Shown: piece by piece, positions 26,966 through 35,208 of the stretch
Layout of the letters: every line of letters starts with the position of its first letter
How positions within the stretch are numbered: position 1 is the first letter of the stretch
Assembly: GCF_900115105.1 (NCBI RefSeq)
Contig: NZ_FOYP01000001.1
Location: forward strand, 1,328,097-1,392,096
Source: Yoonia tamlensis
GTDB lineage: Bacteria; Pseudomonadota; Alphaproteobacteria; Rhodobacterales; Rhodobacteraceae
Reading direction: 5' to 3'
Length of the DNA: 64,000 nt
Translations under genes and position numbers: made by a program
Notes under the pieces: model-generated
What the model was told of the DNA's origin: nothing
The model's input: only the letters and a program-made list of their open reading frames with translations
Database searches by the model: none

Positions 26966-27994
26966 TTACAGTGTTTCTTCGTTTGCAACAGCTGCTTGGG
27001 TCGCAGCCAGTTCAGGATCGGAAACCAGACCGTAATCGGACAGCGGGCCAGATGGACCAGCAATTTCGTCAGCGATAAAGAATTCTGCGAATTCTTTCAG
27101 GCCCGGGATCACGCCGATGTGGGCTTTCTTGATGAAGAAGAACAATGGGCGCGACACAGGGTATTCGCCTGACGCAATGGTTTCGGTGCGTGGCTCAACA
27201 CCGCCGATTGTCGCAACTTTGAGCGAATCTGTGTTGTTCTCATAAAATGCCAGACCAAACACACCGATACCGTTGGGGTTTGTGTCCACGCGGGCCAGCG
27301 TTTCTGTATAGTCGCCGTCGATATCAACGGTGATACCGTTGCCGCGTACTGCGATACATGCATCTTCTGCGTCATCTTCGGACATGCCGCCTGCGATCAT
27401 CGCGGCAAGTGCGCCAGTGTCTTCACAGCCCTGCATCAGAACCTTGTCTTCAAAGACTTCGCGTGTGCCGTGCTTGGTGCCAGGGATGAACGCCAGAATG
27501 TCAGCCGCCGGCAATTCAGCGTTGAATTCAGACCATTGTGTGTAAGGGTTGGCAACAACTTCGCCGTTTACCAGAACAGTTGCACCCAATGCGTTGAAAA
27601 TGTCGCTTGGCTCGAACGCGGTGAATGCAGGACCGTCGATTTGCGACGCAAAAACGATGCCGTCATAACCGATGCGGACTTCGATGATGTCTGTCACGCC
27701 GTTTTCAGTGCAAAGCGCGATGTCGCTTTCGCGGATCGGGCGCGATGAATTTGCGATGTCGATTGTGTTTTCGCCAACGCCTTCGCAGAAACGTTTCAGA
27801 CCAGCAGAAGAACCACCGGATTCAACAACGGGTGTCGGGAAGTCAAAGTTTTCGCCAAAGGCTTCGGCCACGATGGACGCATAAGGCAAAACAGTCGAAG
27901 AACCGGCAATTTGCACGTTGTCACGGGCAGAAGCAGCGGTTGCGGTAAGGGCGGCAAGAACTGCGGTTGTCGCAGTCAGTTTCATGATCGACAT
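26966..27994 (-). CDS. pstS: Periplasmic phosphate-binding protein
   Basis: This 342-residue solute-binding protein captures phosphate for PstCAB. A signal peptide (MSIMKLTATT to TAASA) precedes DNVQIAGSSTVLPY, whose SSTVLPY segment is a phosphate-binding signature; VESGGSSAGLKRFC is the second. ATG at 27994 is chosen because GGAG lies 7 bases upstream; an upstream extension to 28015 and Met at 27985 are less likely. It is the first gene after the PHO box. Confidence 0.96.
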   Translation of the reverse strand: MSIMKLTATTAVLAALTATAASARDNVQIAGSSTVLPYASIVAEAFGENFDFPTPVVESGGSSAGLKRFCEGVGENTIDIANSSRPIRESDIALCTENGVTDIIEVRIGYDGIVFASQIDGPAFTAFEPSDIFNALGATVLVNGEVVANPYTQWSEFNAELPAADILAFIPGTKHGTREVFEDKVLMQGCEDTGALAAMIAGGMSEDDAEDACIAVRGNGITVDIDGDYTETLARVDTNPNGIGVFGLAFYENNTDSLKVATIGGVEPRTETIASGEYPVSRPLFFFIKKAHIGVIPGLKEFAEFFIADEIAGPSGPLSDYGLVSDPELAATQAAVANEETL

Positions 27995-28079
27995 CTCATT
28001 ACTCCAGTCAGTCAAACATCAGCTACGCGCGAACCGCGCAACCATTGCGGCCCGTTTAGGCGCCGGTTTCAAACCTTTT

Positions 28080-28108
28080 GTGACAGTTATGTAAAAGTTT
28101 TATGACAG
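28080..28108 (-). promoter_or_regulatory. PHO box (three 7-mers, 11-base period) upstream of pstS
   Basis: Read on the minus strand the site is CTGTCAT-AAAA-CTTTTAC-ATAA-CTGTCAC, three heptamers each spaced by four bases, matching the direct-repeat architecture bound by PhoB dimers. The outer heptamers match the consensus CTGTCAT/C; the middle one is degenerate. It lies 86 bases before the pstS start and starts just after the phoR stop, so it can drive pstSCAB-phoU-phoB separately from phoR. Confidence 0.9.
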
Positions 28109-28109
28109 G

Positions 28110-29138
28110 CTAGGAAATCGGCAAGAAAATAGAAAAAACTGTGCCTTTGCCGATTTCGCTTTCGATTTGCAGTCGCCCGCGGTGCCGGTTGACGATATGT
28201 TTGACGATCGCAAGCCCCAATCCGGTGCCGCCAACGGCGCGCGATCTGTGGCTGTCAACGCGGTAGAATCGTTCGGTAAGTCGCGCAATATGGTGGCTTT
28301 CGATGCCTTCGCCGTAATCCGCGACCGCGATTTGTATCGCAGTGCAGCGCAGCCGTAGGTCATCGGCGGGCGCATAAATAGTGACATCGACCTTACCACC
28401 GGCGGCCCCGTATTTGATCGCGTTTTCAACCAGATTGGTAAAGACTTGCACCAATTGCCCCGCGTCACCGGGAACCAAATCGCCCGCGCTGCGATTGTGC
28501 AGTGCCACCGTCACATTTGCGGCGGCAACTTGCGGCTCGAGCGCCTTGATCACCGAGCCAAGCAAAGCGGCAACGTCCAGCGGCGCACGCGGGCGCACGC
28601 GTTCGTCCTCTTCGACGCGCGAAAGCGACAACAGATCATCCACCAGTCGCGTCATGCGTGCGGCTTCTTTTTCCATGATCTGCAAAAACCGGTCACGCGC
28701 GTTGGGGTCATTGCGTGCGGCCCCCCCCAGTGTTTCGATAAAACCCATCAAGGCCGTTAACGGCGTGCGCAATTCATGGCTGACATTGGCCACAAAATCG
28801 CGGCGCATTTTGCCGGCTTCTTCTGCCGCGGTCTGGTCTTCGAAGCTAAGCACGATATCCTGATCTGCCGGCGCGACAGTCACGCGGTAAACGGTATCGC
28901 GATCCCCGTCTCGGCTGATAAAGCGGACTGTGCTACCGCCGCCACCTGCCCGCAAGGTTGTGATCGCAGCCACAACGCCCGGCTGGCGCAACGCCGAGAT
29001 ATAATGTTTGCCAACCAGATTTGGCCCCAATATCGCCTCGAGCGCCGGATTGGTCGCCCGCACACGGTCTTCGGCGCTGATCACAAGGACCGCAATAGGG
29101 AGCGCCGAAATAACATCGGCAATGTGATGATAGACCAC
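28110..29138 (-). CDS. phoR: Phosphate regulon sensor kinase PhoR, without membrane segments
   Basis: This 342-residue histidine kinase should phosphorylate PhoB. A PAS domain spans about 1-105. The H-box NVSHELRTPL has the phospho-accepting H121, followed by the N-box LVENAIKYGA, and G-boxes DYGEGI and GGTGLGLAIVKHIV. Unlike E. coli PhoR (two N-terminal membrane helices) no hydrophobic helix is present. An in-frame stop (TGA) lies two codons before the GTG start, so the gene cannot simply be extended. Membrane association would have to come through PhoU/PstB. Confidence 0.92.
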   Translation of the reverse strand: MVYHHIADVISALPIAVLVISAEDRVRATNPALEAILGPNLVGKHYISALRQPGVVAAITTLRAGGGGSTVRFISRDGDRDTVYRVTVAPADQDIVLSFEDQTAAEEAGKMRRDFVANVSHELRTPLTALMGFIETLGGAARNDPNARDRFLQIMEKEAARMTRLVDDLLSLSRVEEDERVRPRAPLDVAALLGSVIKALEPQVAAANVTVALHNRSAGDLVPGDAGQLVQVFTNLVENAIKYGAAGGKVDVTIYAPADDLRLRCTAIQIAVADYGEGIESHHIARLTERFYRVDSHRSRAVGGTGLGLAIVKHIVNRHRGRLQIESEIGKGTVFSIFLPIS

Positions 29139-29274
29139 GGATCATTTCCACAAATAGAGCTAGGGACTGTTTAACCGCGAAAAACACATTGCGCCAACCC
29201 GTGATTTCCGCAAACAATAACACACGCTTATATTGTTTTCGGGTTTACCGGCCTCCAATTTTCAGGGTGAATAA

Positions 29275-29658
29275 ATGGCATCTTCCACAACAGCGGCGCA
29301 GGTTGTCAACTTTGATAGCCCCGCACGCGCGCCCAAGCCGAAAACGCTTGTGATCGGGGATGTGATGCGTTGGCAGGCGCAGGGCAGGAATATCGCGCCT
29401 TTTGACGGGCTTGAATTCCACGCATTTGACGCTTTGGGCGTGGAATTGCTGGCGGAAACCGCGCCGGAAACTATCTTTTCACCGCTGATCGCAGACACGT
29501 TTGACGCCTATGACCTAGCGCAGTTTCTGGGGGATTGCGGTTTTTCGGGCCGCTATTGCGCGATTTCAAACCCGCTTCCCGATCGCGACGCCGTAATTGC
29601 AGAGGTCAAACGGCGCGCGCCCGCGCTCTGGTTCGATATATTTATTGTGCCTGCCTAA
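29275..29658 (+). CDS. Conserved hypothetical protein, family not recognised
   Basis: This 127-residue soluble protein is not one I can assign. After a polar N-terminus it has [33 protein letters not shown], then [30 protein letters not shown] and a C-terminal [13 protein letters not shown]. The alternation of strands and helices suggests a small alpha/beta fold. TTTTCAGGGTGAATAA precedes the ATG. It is divergent from phoR and its stop overlaps the convergent carbonic-anhydrase-like gene by four bases. Confidence 0.8.
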   Translation: MASSTTAAQVVNFDSPARAPKPKTLVIGDVMRWQAQGRNIAPFDGLEFHAFDALGVELLAETAPETIFSPLIADTFDAYDLAQFLGDCGFSGRYCAISNPLPDRDAVIAEVKRRAPALWFDIFIVPA

Positions 29659-30176
29659 AGCGGGGTCAGATCCCGCGCAAAACGTGCGGCATTGGCTTGG
29701 TAGTTTTCGGCGGATTTGCGCAGCATCGCCAGCGCCGCCGCATCAAGTGTCCGGATCACCTTGCCTGGCGCGCCCATTACCAGCGATCCGTCGGGGATAA
29801 CCTTGCCTTCGGTGATCAAGGCACCCGCGCCGATCAGACAGCCTTTGCCGATCACCGCACCGTTCAACACGGTCGCGCCCATGCCGATCAGGCTGCCGTC
29901 ACCGATTGTGCACCCGTGCAGCATCGCCTTATGGCCAATGGTGCAATCCGCGCCGACCACAAGCGGATAGCCCATATCTGTGTGCAAAACGCAGTTTTCC
30001 TGCACATTACTGCCCGCACCAACGGTGATCATCTCGTTATCGCCGCGCAGGGTTGTGCCAAACCAGACCGATGATTTTGCAGCCAATGTGACCTTGCCAA
30101 TCACATGGCAGCCCGGTGCGACCCATGCGTCTGCGGCAATTTCTGGGCGATCTGCACCCAATGCATAAAGGCTCAT
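29655..30176 (-). CDS. Gamma-class carbonic anhydrase-like hexapeptide protein
   Basis: This 173-residue left-handed beta-helix protein belongs to the gamma-CA/YrdA-PaaY family. Hexapeptide repeats run from about 20 to 140. The three metal-ligand histidines are all present (H65 in VLHTD, H82 and H87 in [10 protein letters not shown]) with the 5-residue spacing of Cam-type enzymes. Some members hydrate CO2, others lack detectable activity, so the reaction is not certain. It starts within the gmk stop (ATGA overlap). Confidence 0.92.
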   Translation of the reverse strand: MSLYALGADRPEIAADAWVAPGCHVIGKVTLAAKSSVWFGTTLRGDNEMITVGAGSNVQENCVLHTDMGYPLVVGADCTIGHKAMLHGCTIGDGSLIGMGATVLNGAVIGKGCLIGAGALITEGKVIPDGSLVMGAPGKVIRTLDAAALAMLRKSAENYQANAARFARDLTPL

Positions 30177-30811
30177 GTGCGGTCTCCGAATTCGGATTGC
30201 AGTTTGCGAACGTGATCAACCAGATCGGGTTGCTGCGCGCGGCGCATGCGTTCGGCGCTGATGATGGTTTTCAACTGTTGTTCGGTAGCGTCCAGATCGT
30301 CATTCACAAGCACATAGTCATAGCCGTCCCAATGGCTGATCTCGTCCCAGCTTTTTTGCATACGCTGGTCGATGACTTCGGCGCTATCCTGGCCGCGGCT
30401 GACCAGACGGCGGTGCAATTCGGTGATGGATGGCGGGAGGATAAATATCGACAGCACATGTTCTTGCAGTGCCGAATTGCTGATCTGCTGCGCACCCTGC
30501 CAGTCGATATCAAACAAGACATCGCGCCCCGCCTCGATCGCGGCCTGCACGGGGGCTTTGGGTGATCCGTAGTAATTGCCAAAAACCCGCGCATGTTCGA
30601 GCATATCACCGCTTGCGACCTGATCCTGAAAATCGGGCACCGAGACAAAATAATAGTCTTTGCCGTCTTGTTCGCCTGTGCGTGGCGCGCGGGTTGTGGC
30701 CGAAACCGAAAATTGCAGTGTCGCGTCCCATGTGCGCAGACGACCGGTCAGGGTTGATTTCCCCGCCCCCGAAGGCGAGGACAAAACGATCAAAAGGCCA
30801 CGACGAGACAT
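30173..30811 (-). CDS. gmk: Guanylate kinase
   Basis: This 212-residue enzyme phosphorylates GMP to GDP. The P-loop [10 protein letters not shown] is at residues 11-20; the GMP-binding segment has [22 protein letters not shown], and [14 protein letters not shown] and FILPPS-x-x-EL-x-RRL are conserved. It is linked to yicC (3-base gap), the standard pairing. Full length. Confidence 0.97.
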   Translation of the reverse strand: MSRRGLLIVLSSPSGAGKSTLTGRLRTWDATLQFSVSATTRAPRTGEQDGKDYYFVSVPDFQDQVASGDMLEHARVFGNYYGSPKAPVQAAIEAGRDVLFDIDWQGAQQISNSALQEHVLSIFILPPSITELHRRLVSRGQDSAEVIDQRMQKSWDEISHWDGYDYVLVNDDLDATEQQLKTIISAERMRRAQQPDLVDHVRKLQSEFGDRT

Positions 30812-30814
30812 ATC

Positions 30815-31705
30815 TTACTCCACATTCTGGATTTGTTCGCGCATCTGGTCGATCGCGGCTTTCAGGTCAAGCCCAATCGCGGTCAGCGCGGTTGACTGCG
30901 CTTTTGCACAAAGCGTGTTGGCCTCGCGGTTGAACTCTTGCGCCAGAAAATCAAATTTGCGCCCCGCAGGCGCATCTTGGGCCAAAAGATCACGCGCGGC
31001 CTGTACATGCGCCTTAAGCCTGTCGATTTCTTCGGTGATATCGGCCTTCATCGCGACGACGGCCAGCTCTTGCGCGACGCGGCCTTCTTCGATCAGGCCC
31101 GCATCTTCGGTGATCCGCATAAGGGCGGCTTTCATGGTTTCGCGCATCTGCGGCAGCCGTGCGGCGGCAGCTTTTTCTGCGGCTGCGGTCAGCGCTGCAA
31201 TCTGGTCCAACTGGGCGGTCAGCACATCATGCAAGAACGCACCTTCGCTGCGGCGCATGGCGCAAAAATCCGCAACCAAAGGCGCAATATCGGCAATGAG
31301 TGCCGTGGCAAGCGTGGCGTCATCGTCTTGCGCCTGCGCAGCAACCAGAACACCGCGCTGGTTCAGAACATCTGCCGCCGTGGGCTGGCCAAGCGTCACA
31401 CCTTTGGCAAAGGCGCGTTCCTGGATCGCATCAAGCGCGCCAAGCACGGCGTCTAGCCGCGGCTCGTCAATTGTCAGCTGTCCAGCGGTTTCTTCGCGGG
31501 TTAGCCGCAGGTTTACCGTCACATTCCCGCGCGTTACCGCATCGCCCACGGCTTTGCGCAGGGCGGGTTCCAGCCCAGTGATGCTTTCGGGCATGCGCAG
31601 GCGCAGGTCATACCCGCGCGCATTCACGCTGCGCATTTCCCATGCCCAAGCAACTGTTTCATGCGCGCCCGCGCGGCTGGCAAAAGCTGTCATGGATTGG
31701 GTCAT
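30815..31705 (-). CDS. yicC: YicC family endoribonuclease
   Basis: This 296-residue protein belongs to the YicC/YloC family, shown in E. coli to be an endoribonuclease acting on small RNAs. It begins MTQSMTAFASRAG, has the SVNARGYDLRLRMP motif near residue 30, and ends with the conserved KFDFLAQEFNREANTLCAKAQ segment. The ATG at 31705 is preferred over a GTG nine bases upstream because AGGTGA is 5 bases before it. It is transcribed ahead of gmk, as in many bacteria. Confidence 0.94.
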   Translation of the reverse strand: MTQSMTAFASRAGAHETVAWAWEMRSVNARGYDLRLRMPESITGLEPALRKAVGDAVTRGNVTVNLRLTREETAGQLTIDEPRLDAVLGALDAIQERAFAKGVTLGQPTAADVLNQRGVLVAAQAQDDDATLATALIADIAPLVADFCAMRRSEGAFLHDVLTAQLDQIAALTAAAEKAAAARLPQMRETMKAALMRITEDAGLIEEGRVAQELAVVAMKADITEEIDRLKAHVQAARDLLAQDAPAGRKFDFLAQEFNREANTLCAKAQSTALTAIGLDLKAAIDQMREQIQNVE

Positions 31706-31784
31706 TGGGATCACCTGCGCTGCTGTCTGCCAATGGTCCTATTGGATAAAGGGGGGCATGGGCAAGCCTTGGCGCATTAACCGA

Positions 31785-31836
31785 TTAATACTTTGTTAAG
31801 TGAAACTATGCGTAAACTGTGTTAAATTTGATTTAA
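31785..31836 (+). promoter_or_regulatory. Two CtrA-type boxes (TTAA-N7-TTAA)
   Basis: TTAA at 31785-31788 and 31796-31799 are separated by exactly seven bases; a second perfect pair lies at 31822-31825 and 31833-31836. This is the consensus bound by the alphaproteobacterial cell-cycle/motility regulator CtrA. Another TTAA is at 31777-31780. The boxes lie 57-108 bases upstream of the PAS_5 gene start and between it and divergent yicC. Confidence 0.8.
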
Positions 31837-31892
31837 GGGATCGGATGTTTCTGGCCCCCGATTAACGAAATATGCATTGGTGCGAGGTTCAG

Positions 31893-32534
31893 ATGACTGT
31901 TGTTAACGATTTTTCCTTTTCGCGTGGTGACGCCATGCCGGGCGCCGACAATCCGGTCTTGATGCAACTCGAATCCTATTGGCGCGCCTTGCGCCACGCC
32001 CGACATATCCCCGCACGCAATGATATCCGCCCGCATGAAATCGATAGCGCCCTGCCCCATGCATTTATCCTGCAACGGGTCGCACCGGGCGTGGCGAGGA
32101 TGCGCGTCGCTGGTCAACAATTGCATGATCTGCTGAAAATGGATGCGCGCGGCATGCCGGTATCCAGCTTTTTTCACGCCGATGCGCGCGCACAGATCGC
32201 CGATCTTGTGGAATTGGCGTTTTCGGAACCCGCAATCGTAGCGGTCCCGTTGGTTTCACAGGGTAATGTCGTGCGCGCGCCATTGACCGGCACCATGCTG
32301 TTGCTGCCATTGCGCGATGATAACGGGCAAACCAGCCGTGTTCTTGGCGCGCTGATGACGCAAGGCCATCGCGGCAACCGCCAACGTCGGTTCGAAATTG
32401 ATCGCAGCATGGGCATTCGCGTGGACCGGCTCGGGATCAAGCTTGCCGCGACGCAAAGCCTGCCGCGCCGTGTCAATGAAAAAGGGCCAGACGCGCAACG
32501 CCCGGCCCTTCAACTTGTGGTCAATAACGCCTGA
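31893..32534 (+). CDS. PAS_5 domain-containing protein
   Basis: This 213-residue protein has a single PAS_5 (PF07310-type) domain at about residues 20-150. It opens with NPVLMQLESYWRAL, then ARNDIRPHEI and the core RVAPGVARMRVAGQQLHDLL. A basic tail follows. No output domain is present, as in single-PAS alphaproteobacterial proteins that tune cell-cycle or motility signalling. ATG at 31893 is preferred because GAGG precedes it. Its last codons contain the terminator of the convergent DAHP synthase gene. Confidence 0.88.
   Translation: MTVVNDFSFSRGDAMPGADNPVLMQLESYWRALRHARHIPARNDIRPHEIDSALPHAFILQRVAPGVARMRVAGQQLHDLLKMDARGMPVSSFFHADARAQIADLVELAFSEPAIVAVPLVSQGNVVRAPLTGTMLLLPLRDDNGQTSRVLGALMTQGHRGNRQRRFEIDRSMGIRVDRLGIKLAATQSLPRRVNEKGPDAQRPALQLVVNNA
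32482..32510 (-). terminator. Rho-independent terminator of the DAHP synthase gene, inside the PAS_5 gene
   Basis: On the minus strand AAGGGCC pairs with GGCCCTT around a 15-base GC-rich loop and is followed by TTTTT. It begins 25 bases after the DAHP synthase stop. It lies within the coding end of the convergent PAS_5 gene. Confidence 0.8.
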
Positions 32535-33905
32535 TTAACCGGCTTTGGCCTGTAGCAATTTGTTGCGGCGGGCCGACAGCTCTTCGGAGACCAGGAACGC
32601 AAGTTCCAGCGACTGCGACGCGTTCAGACGCGGATCGCAGGCTGTGTGGTAACGGCTGGACAGGTCTTCGTCGGTCACTGCCCGCACGCCGCCGGTGCAT
32701 TCGGTCACGTCTTTGCCGGTCATTTCGAAATGCACACCACCTGGCACGGTGCCTTCGGCATTGTGGATGCCAAAGAACTCTTTGACTTCGCGCAGCACGC
32801 TGTCGAATGGCCGGGTTTTATAGCCGGTTGTCGATTTGATCGTGTTGCCGTGCATCGCGTCACAGGTCCAGACAACATTTGCGCCTTCTTCTTCGACGGC
32901 TTTGATCAGACGTGGCAGATGGTCACCCACTGCTCCCGCGCCAAAGCGCGCGATCAATGTCAAACGGCCCGCTTCGTTGTTGGGGTTCAAAGACGCCATC
33001 AGCGATTTCAGGTGACCAGAGGTCATAGAAGGCCCGCATTTCAACCCGATCGGGTTCAGAACACCCTTGCAGAATTCAACATGCGCGCCGTCAGGCTGAC
33101 GGGTACGGTCACCGATCCAGATCATATGGCCGGAACCGGCCAACCATTTGCCAGATGTGGAATCAAGACGGCACAGCGCCTCTTCGTATTCCAGCAAAAG
33201 CGCCTCGTGGCTGGTGTAGAAATCAACCGTCTGCAATTCGTGATTGGTTTCGGTGGTCAGGCCCGCAGCCTCCATGAAATCAAGCGTGTCAGAGATACGG
33301 GCGGCCATATCACTGTATTTCTTGACCTCATTGGCATCGGTAAAGCCCAAGGTCCATTTGTGAACCTCGTGGACATTGGCAAAACCACCGGTCGAAAACG
33401 CGCGCAACAGGTTCAGGGTCGCTGCGGCCTGCATATAGGCCTGTGACATGCGCTCTGGGTCTGGAATGCGCGATTCCGGGGTGAAATCGAAACCGTTGAT
33501 GATGTCACCACGGTAGCTGGGCAATTCCACGCCGTTTACGGTTTCGGTGGGCGCCGAACGCGGTTTCGCCATTTGGCCGGCCATACGGCCAACTTTGACC
33601 ACGGGCACTTTGGCACCATAGGTCAAAACCATCGCCATTTGCAGCATGACCTTGAACGTGTCGCGGATGCTGTCGGCACCGAATTCGGCAAAGCTTTCGG
33701 CGCAATCGCCGCCTTGCAGCAAAAACGCCTCGCCGCGGCTGACCGCGCCCAGCTGTTTTTTCAACTTGCGTGCTTCGCCTGCAAAAACCAAGGGTGGATA
33801 ACTGGCAAGACGACCTTCTACAGCGCTAAGCGCGGCTGCGTCGGTATAGTCGGGCATCTGAACCCGGAGCTTATTGCGCCAGTCAGATTTTTGCCAGTTA
33901 GTCAT
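32535..33905 (-). CDS. aroG: 3-deoxy-7-phosphoheptulonate synthase, class II
   Basis: This 456-residue enzyme condenses phosphoenolpyruvate with erythrose 4-phosphate, the first step of the shikimate pathway. It is the class II (plant/Mycobacterium) type: it begins [10 protein letters not shown], and has [47 protein letters not shown] and CDAMHGNT signatures with the metal-binding Cys, His, Glu and Asp residues of that class. Length fits. It stands alone, convergent with the PAS_5 gene (adjacent stops). Confidence 0.96.
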   Translation of the reverse strand: MTNWQKSDWRNKLRVQMPDYTDAAALSAVEGRLASYPPLVFAGEARKLKKQLGAVSRGEAFLLQGGDCAESFAEFGADSIRDTFKVMLQMAMVLTYGAKVPVVKVGRMAGQMAKPRSAPTETVNGVELPSYRGDIINGFDFTPESRIPDPERMSQAYMQAAATLNLLRAFSTGGFANVHEVHKWTLGFTDANEVKKYSDMAARISDTLDFMEAAGLTTETNHELQTVDFYTSHEALLLEYEEALCRLDSTSGKWLAGSGHMIWIGDRTRQPDGAHVEFCKGVLNPIGLKCGPSMTSGHLKSLMASLNPNNEAGRLTLIARFGAGAVGDHLPRLIKAVEEEGANVVWTCDAMHGNTIKSTTGYKTRPFDSVLREVKEFFGIHNAEGTVPGGVHFEMTGKDVTECTGGVRAVTDEDLSSRYHTACDPRLNASQSLELAFLVSEELSARRNKLLQAKAG

Positions 33906-34084
33906 TTTCTTGCTCCAATTGCAGTATATGTGAACGAAATTTAGGTGGACCGTATAGCGCTATCAGTCGCAAGGGCCAATACGAAAGTGCGCGCGCAGCT
34001 TGAAACGTCGTTTTCGGCGCATTCGGGCTTGATTGCGCGGGTTAAAGCTGGTTCCGTCGATGAATAGTTTTTTGGAAAGCCCGC

Positions 34085-35083
34085 ATGACCTCACAGCCTC
34101 AGATCGTCGATGTAGATCACAGCGGCAAGCCAAGGCATTTTGTCTTTGTTTTGTTAGACGCGTTCACGATGCTTAGCTTTGCGGCGGCGCTGGAATGCCT
34201 GCGCATTGCCAATCGCACCTCTGGCAAGACCCTGTATTCATGGACAATCGTGAATGAAACAGGCGCAGATACGGTCTGTTCAAATGGCTGCGCATTTCGG
34301 GTGGCGCATCCGCTGGCAGAAACCGCGCGCGACGACACGATCATGCTGTGCGGCGGGGTTAACATCCAGAACGCCACAACCAAACCCCTGCTGAACTGGC
34401 TACGCCGCGAGGCGAGGCGCGGCGCAACCATCGCTGGGCTGTGCACGGCGGGCTATGTGATCGCCAAAGCCGGCCTGCTGGACGGTCGCACCGCCGCGAT
34501 CCACTGGGAGAATCACGACAGCTTTCTTGAAGAATTCGAAAATGTGACCTTGACCAAATCGGTGTTTGTCGTGGACGGCAACCGGATCACGGCCGCAGGT
34601 GGCACAGCGGCGATTGATCTGATGATCAAATTGATCGCGGATGACCACGGCGAAGATCTGGCCAATGCGGTGGCCGATCTTATGATCTATTCCGCGATCC
34701 GCACGAGCAAGGACACACAGCGCCTGTCGATCCCCACAAGGATCGGCGTGCGGCACCCGAAACTGTCGCAGGTGATCAAGATGATGGAAGCCAATATCGA
34801 GGATCCGATCAGCCCTGCAACGCTGGCCAGCGATGTCGGCATGTCCACGCGCCAGCTCGAACGGTTGTTCCGCCGCTATTTGGCGCGCAGTCCGAAACGC
34901 TATTACATGGAACTGCGGCTGCAAAAGGCACGCAACCTGTTGATGCAAACAGATATGACAGTGATCAACGTGGCACTTGCCTGCGGTTTTGCATCACCAT
35001 CGCATTTCTCGAAATGCTACCGGTCGCATTACGACACTACACCTTACCGCGAACGCGGCAGTCAGGGTGCGCGTCCCGCCTGA
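34085..35083 (+). CDS. GlxA-family AraC-type transcriptional regulator
   Basis: This 332-residue regulator has an N-terminal DJ-1/PfpI-like domain (about 18-190) with the Cys120 in TIAGLCTAGYVIAKAG at the nucleophile elbow, and a C-terminal AraC domain with two helix-turn-helices (about 225-325; ATLASDVGMSTRQLERLF and VALACGFASPSHFSKCYR). Such regulators often sense methylated or amine metabolites and act on adjacent transport genes. The liv-type transporter starts 125 bases downstream on the same strand, so it is a plausible target. Confidence 0.93.
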   Translation: MTSQPQIVDVDHSGKPRHFVFVLLDAFTMLSFAAALECLRIANRTSGKTLYSWTIVNETGADTVCSNGCAFRVAHPLAETARDDTIMLCGGVNIQNATTKPLLNWLRREARRGATIAGLCTAGYVIAKAGLLDGRTAAIHWENHDSFLEEFENVTLTKSVFVVDGNRITAAGGTAAIDLMIKLIADDHGEDLANAVADLMIYSAIRTSKDTQRLSIPTRIGVRHPKLSQVIKMMEANIEDPISPATLASDVGMSTRQLERLFRRYLARSPKRYYMELRLQKARNLLMQTDMTVINVALACGFASPSHFSKCYRSHYDTTPYRERGSQGARPA

Positions 35084-35087
35084 TAAC

Positions 35088-35132
35088 AGGTAAATAACCT
35101 GAAATTCCGCCATGATTCAGTGAAATTTACCT
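35088..35132. promoter_or_regulatory. Inverted repeat AGGTAAAT...ATTTACCT before the transporter operon
   Basis: A perfect 8-base inverted repeat (35088-35095 and 35125-35132) with 29 bases between arms starts 5 bases after the glxA-type stop and ends 76 bases before the binding-protein gene. The left arm also reads as AGGT-TATT-like half-site pair (AGGTAAATAACCT). It could be an operator for the upstream regulator; a weak terminator is the alternative. Confidence 0.45.
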
Positions 35133-35208
35133 TTGGTTCCGACTTTCCTTTTGGAAACACGCTGATAAGCTGGCGCGCAGGACAAAAGATCCAATTGGGA
35201 GACTAAAA

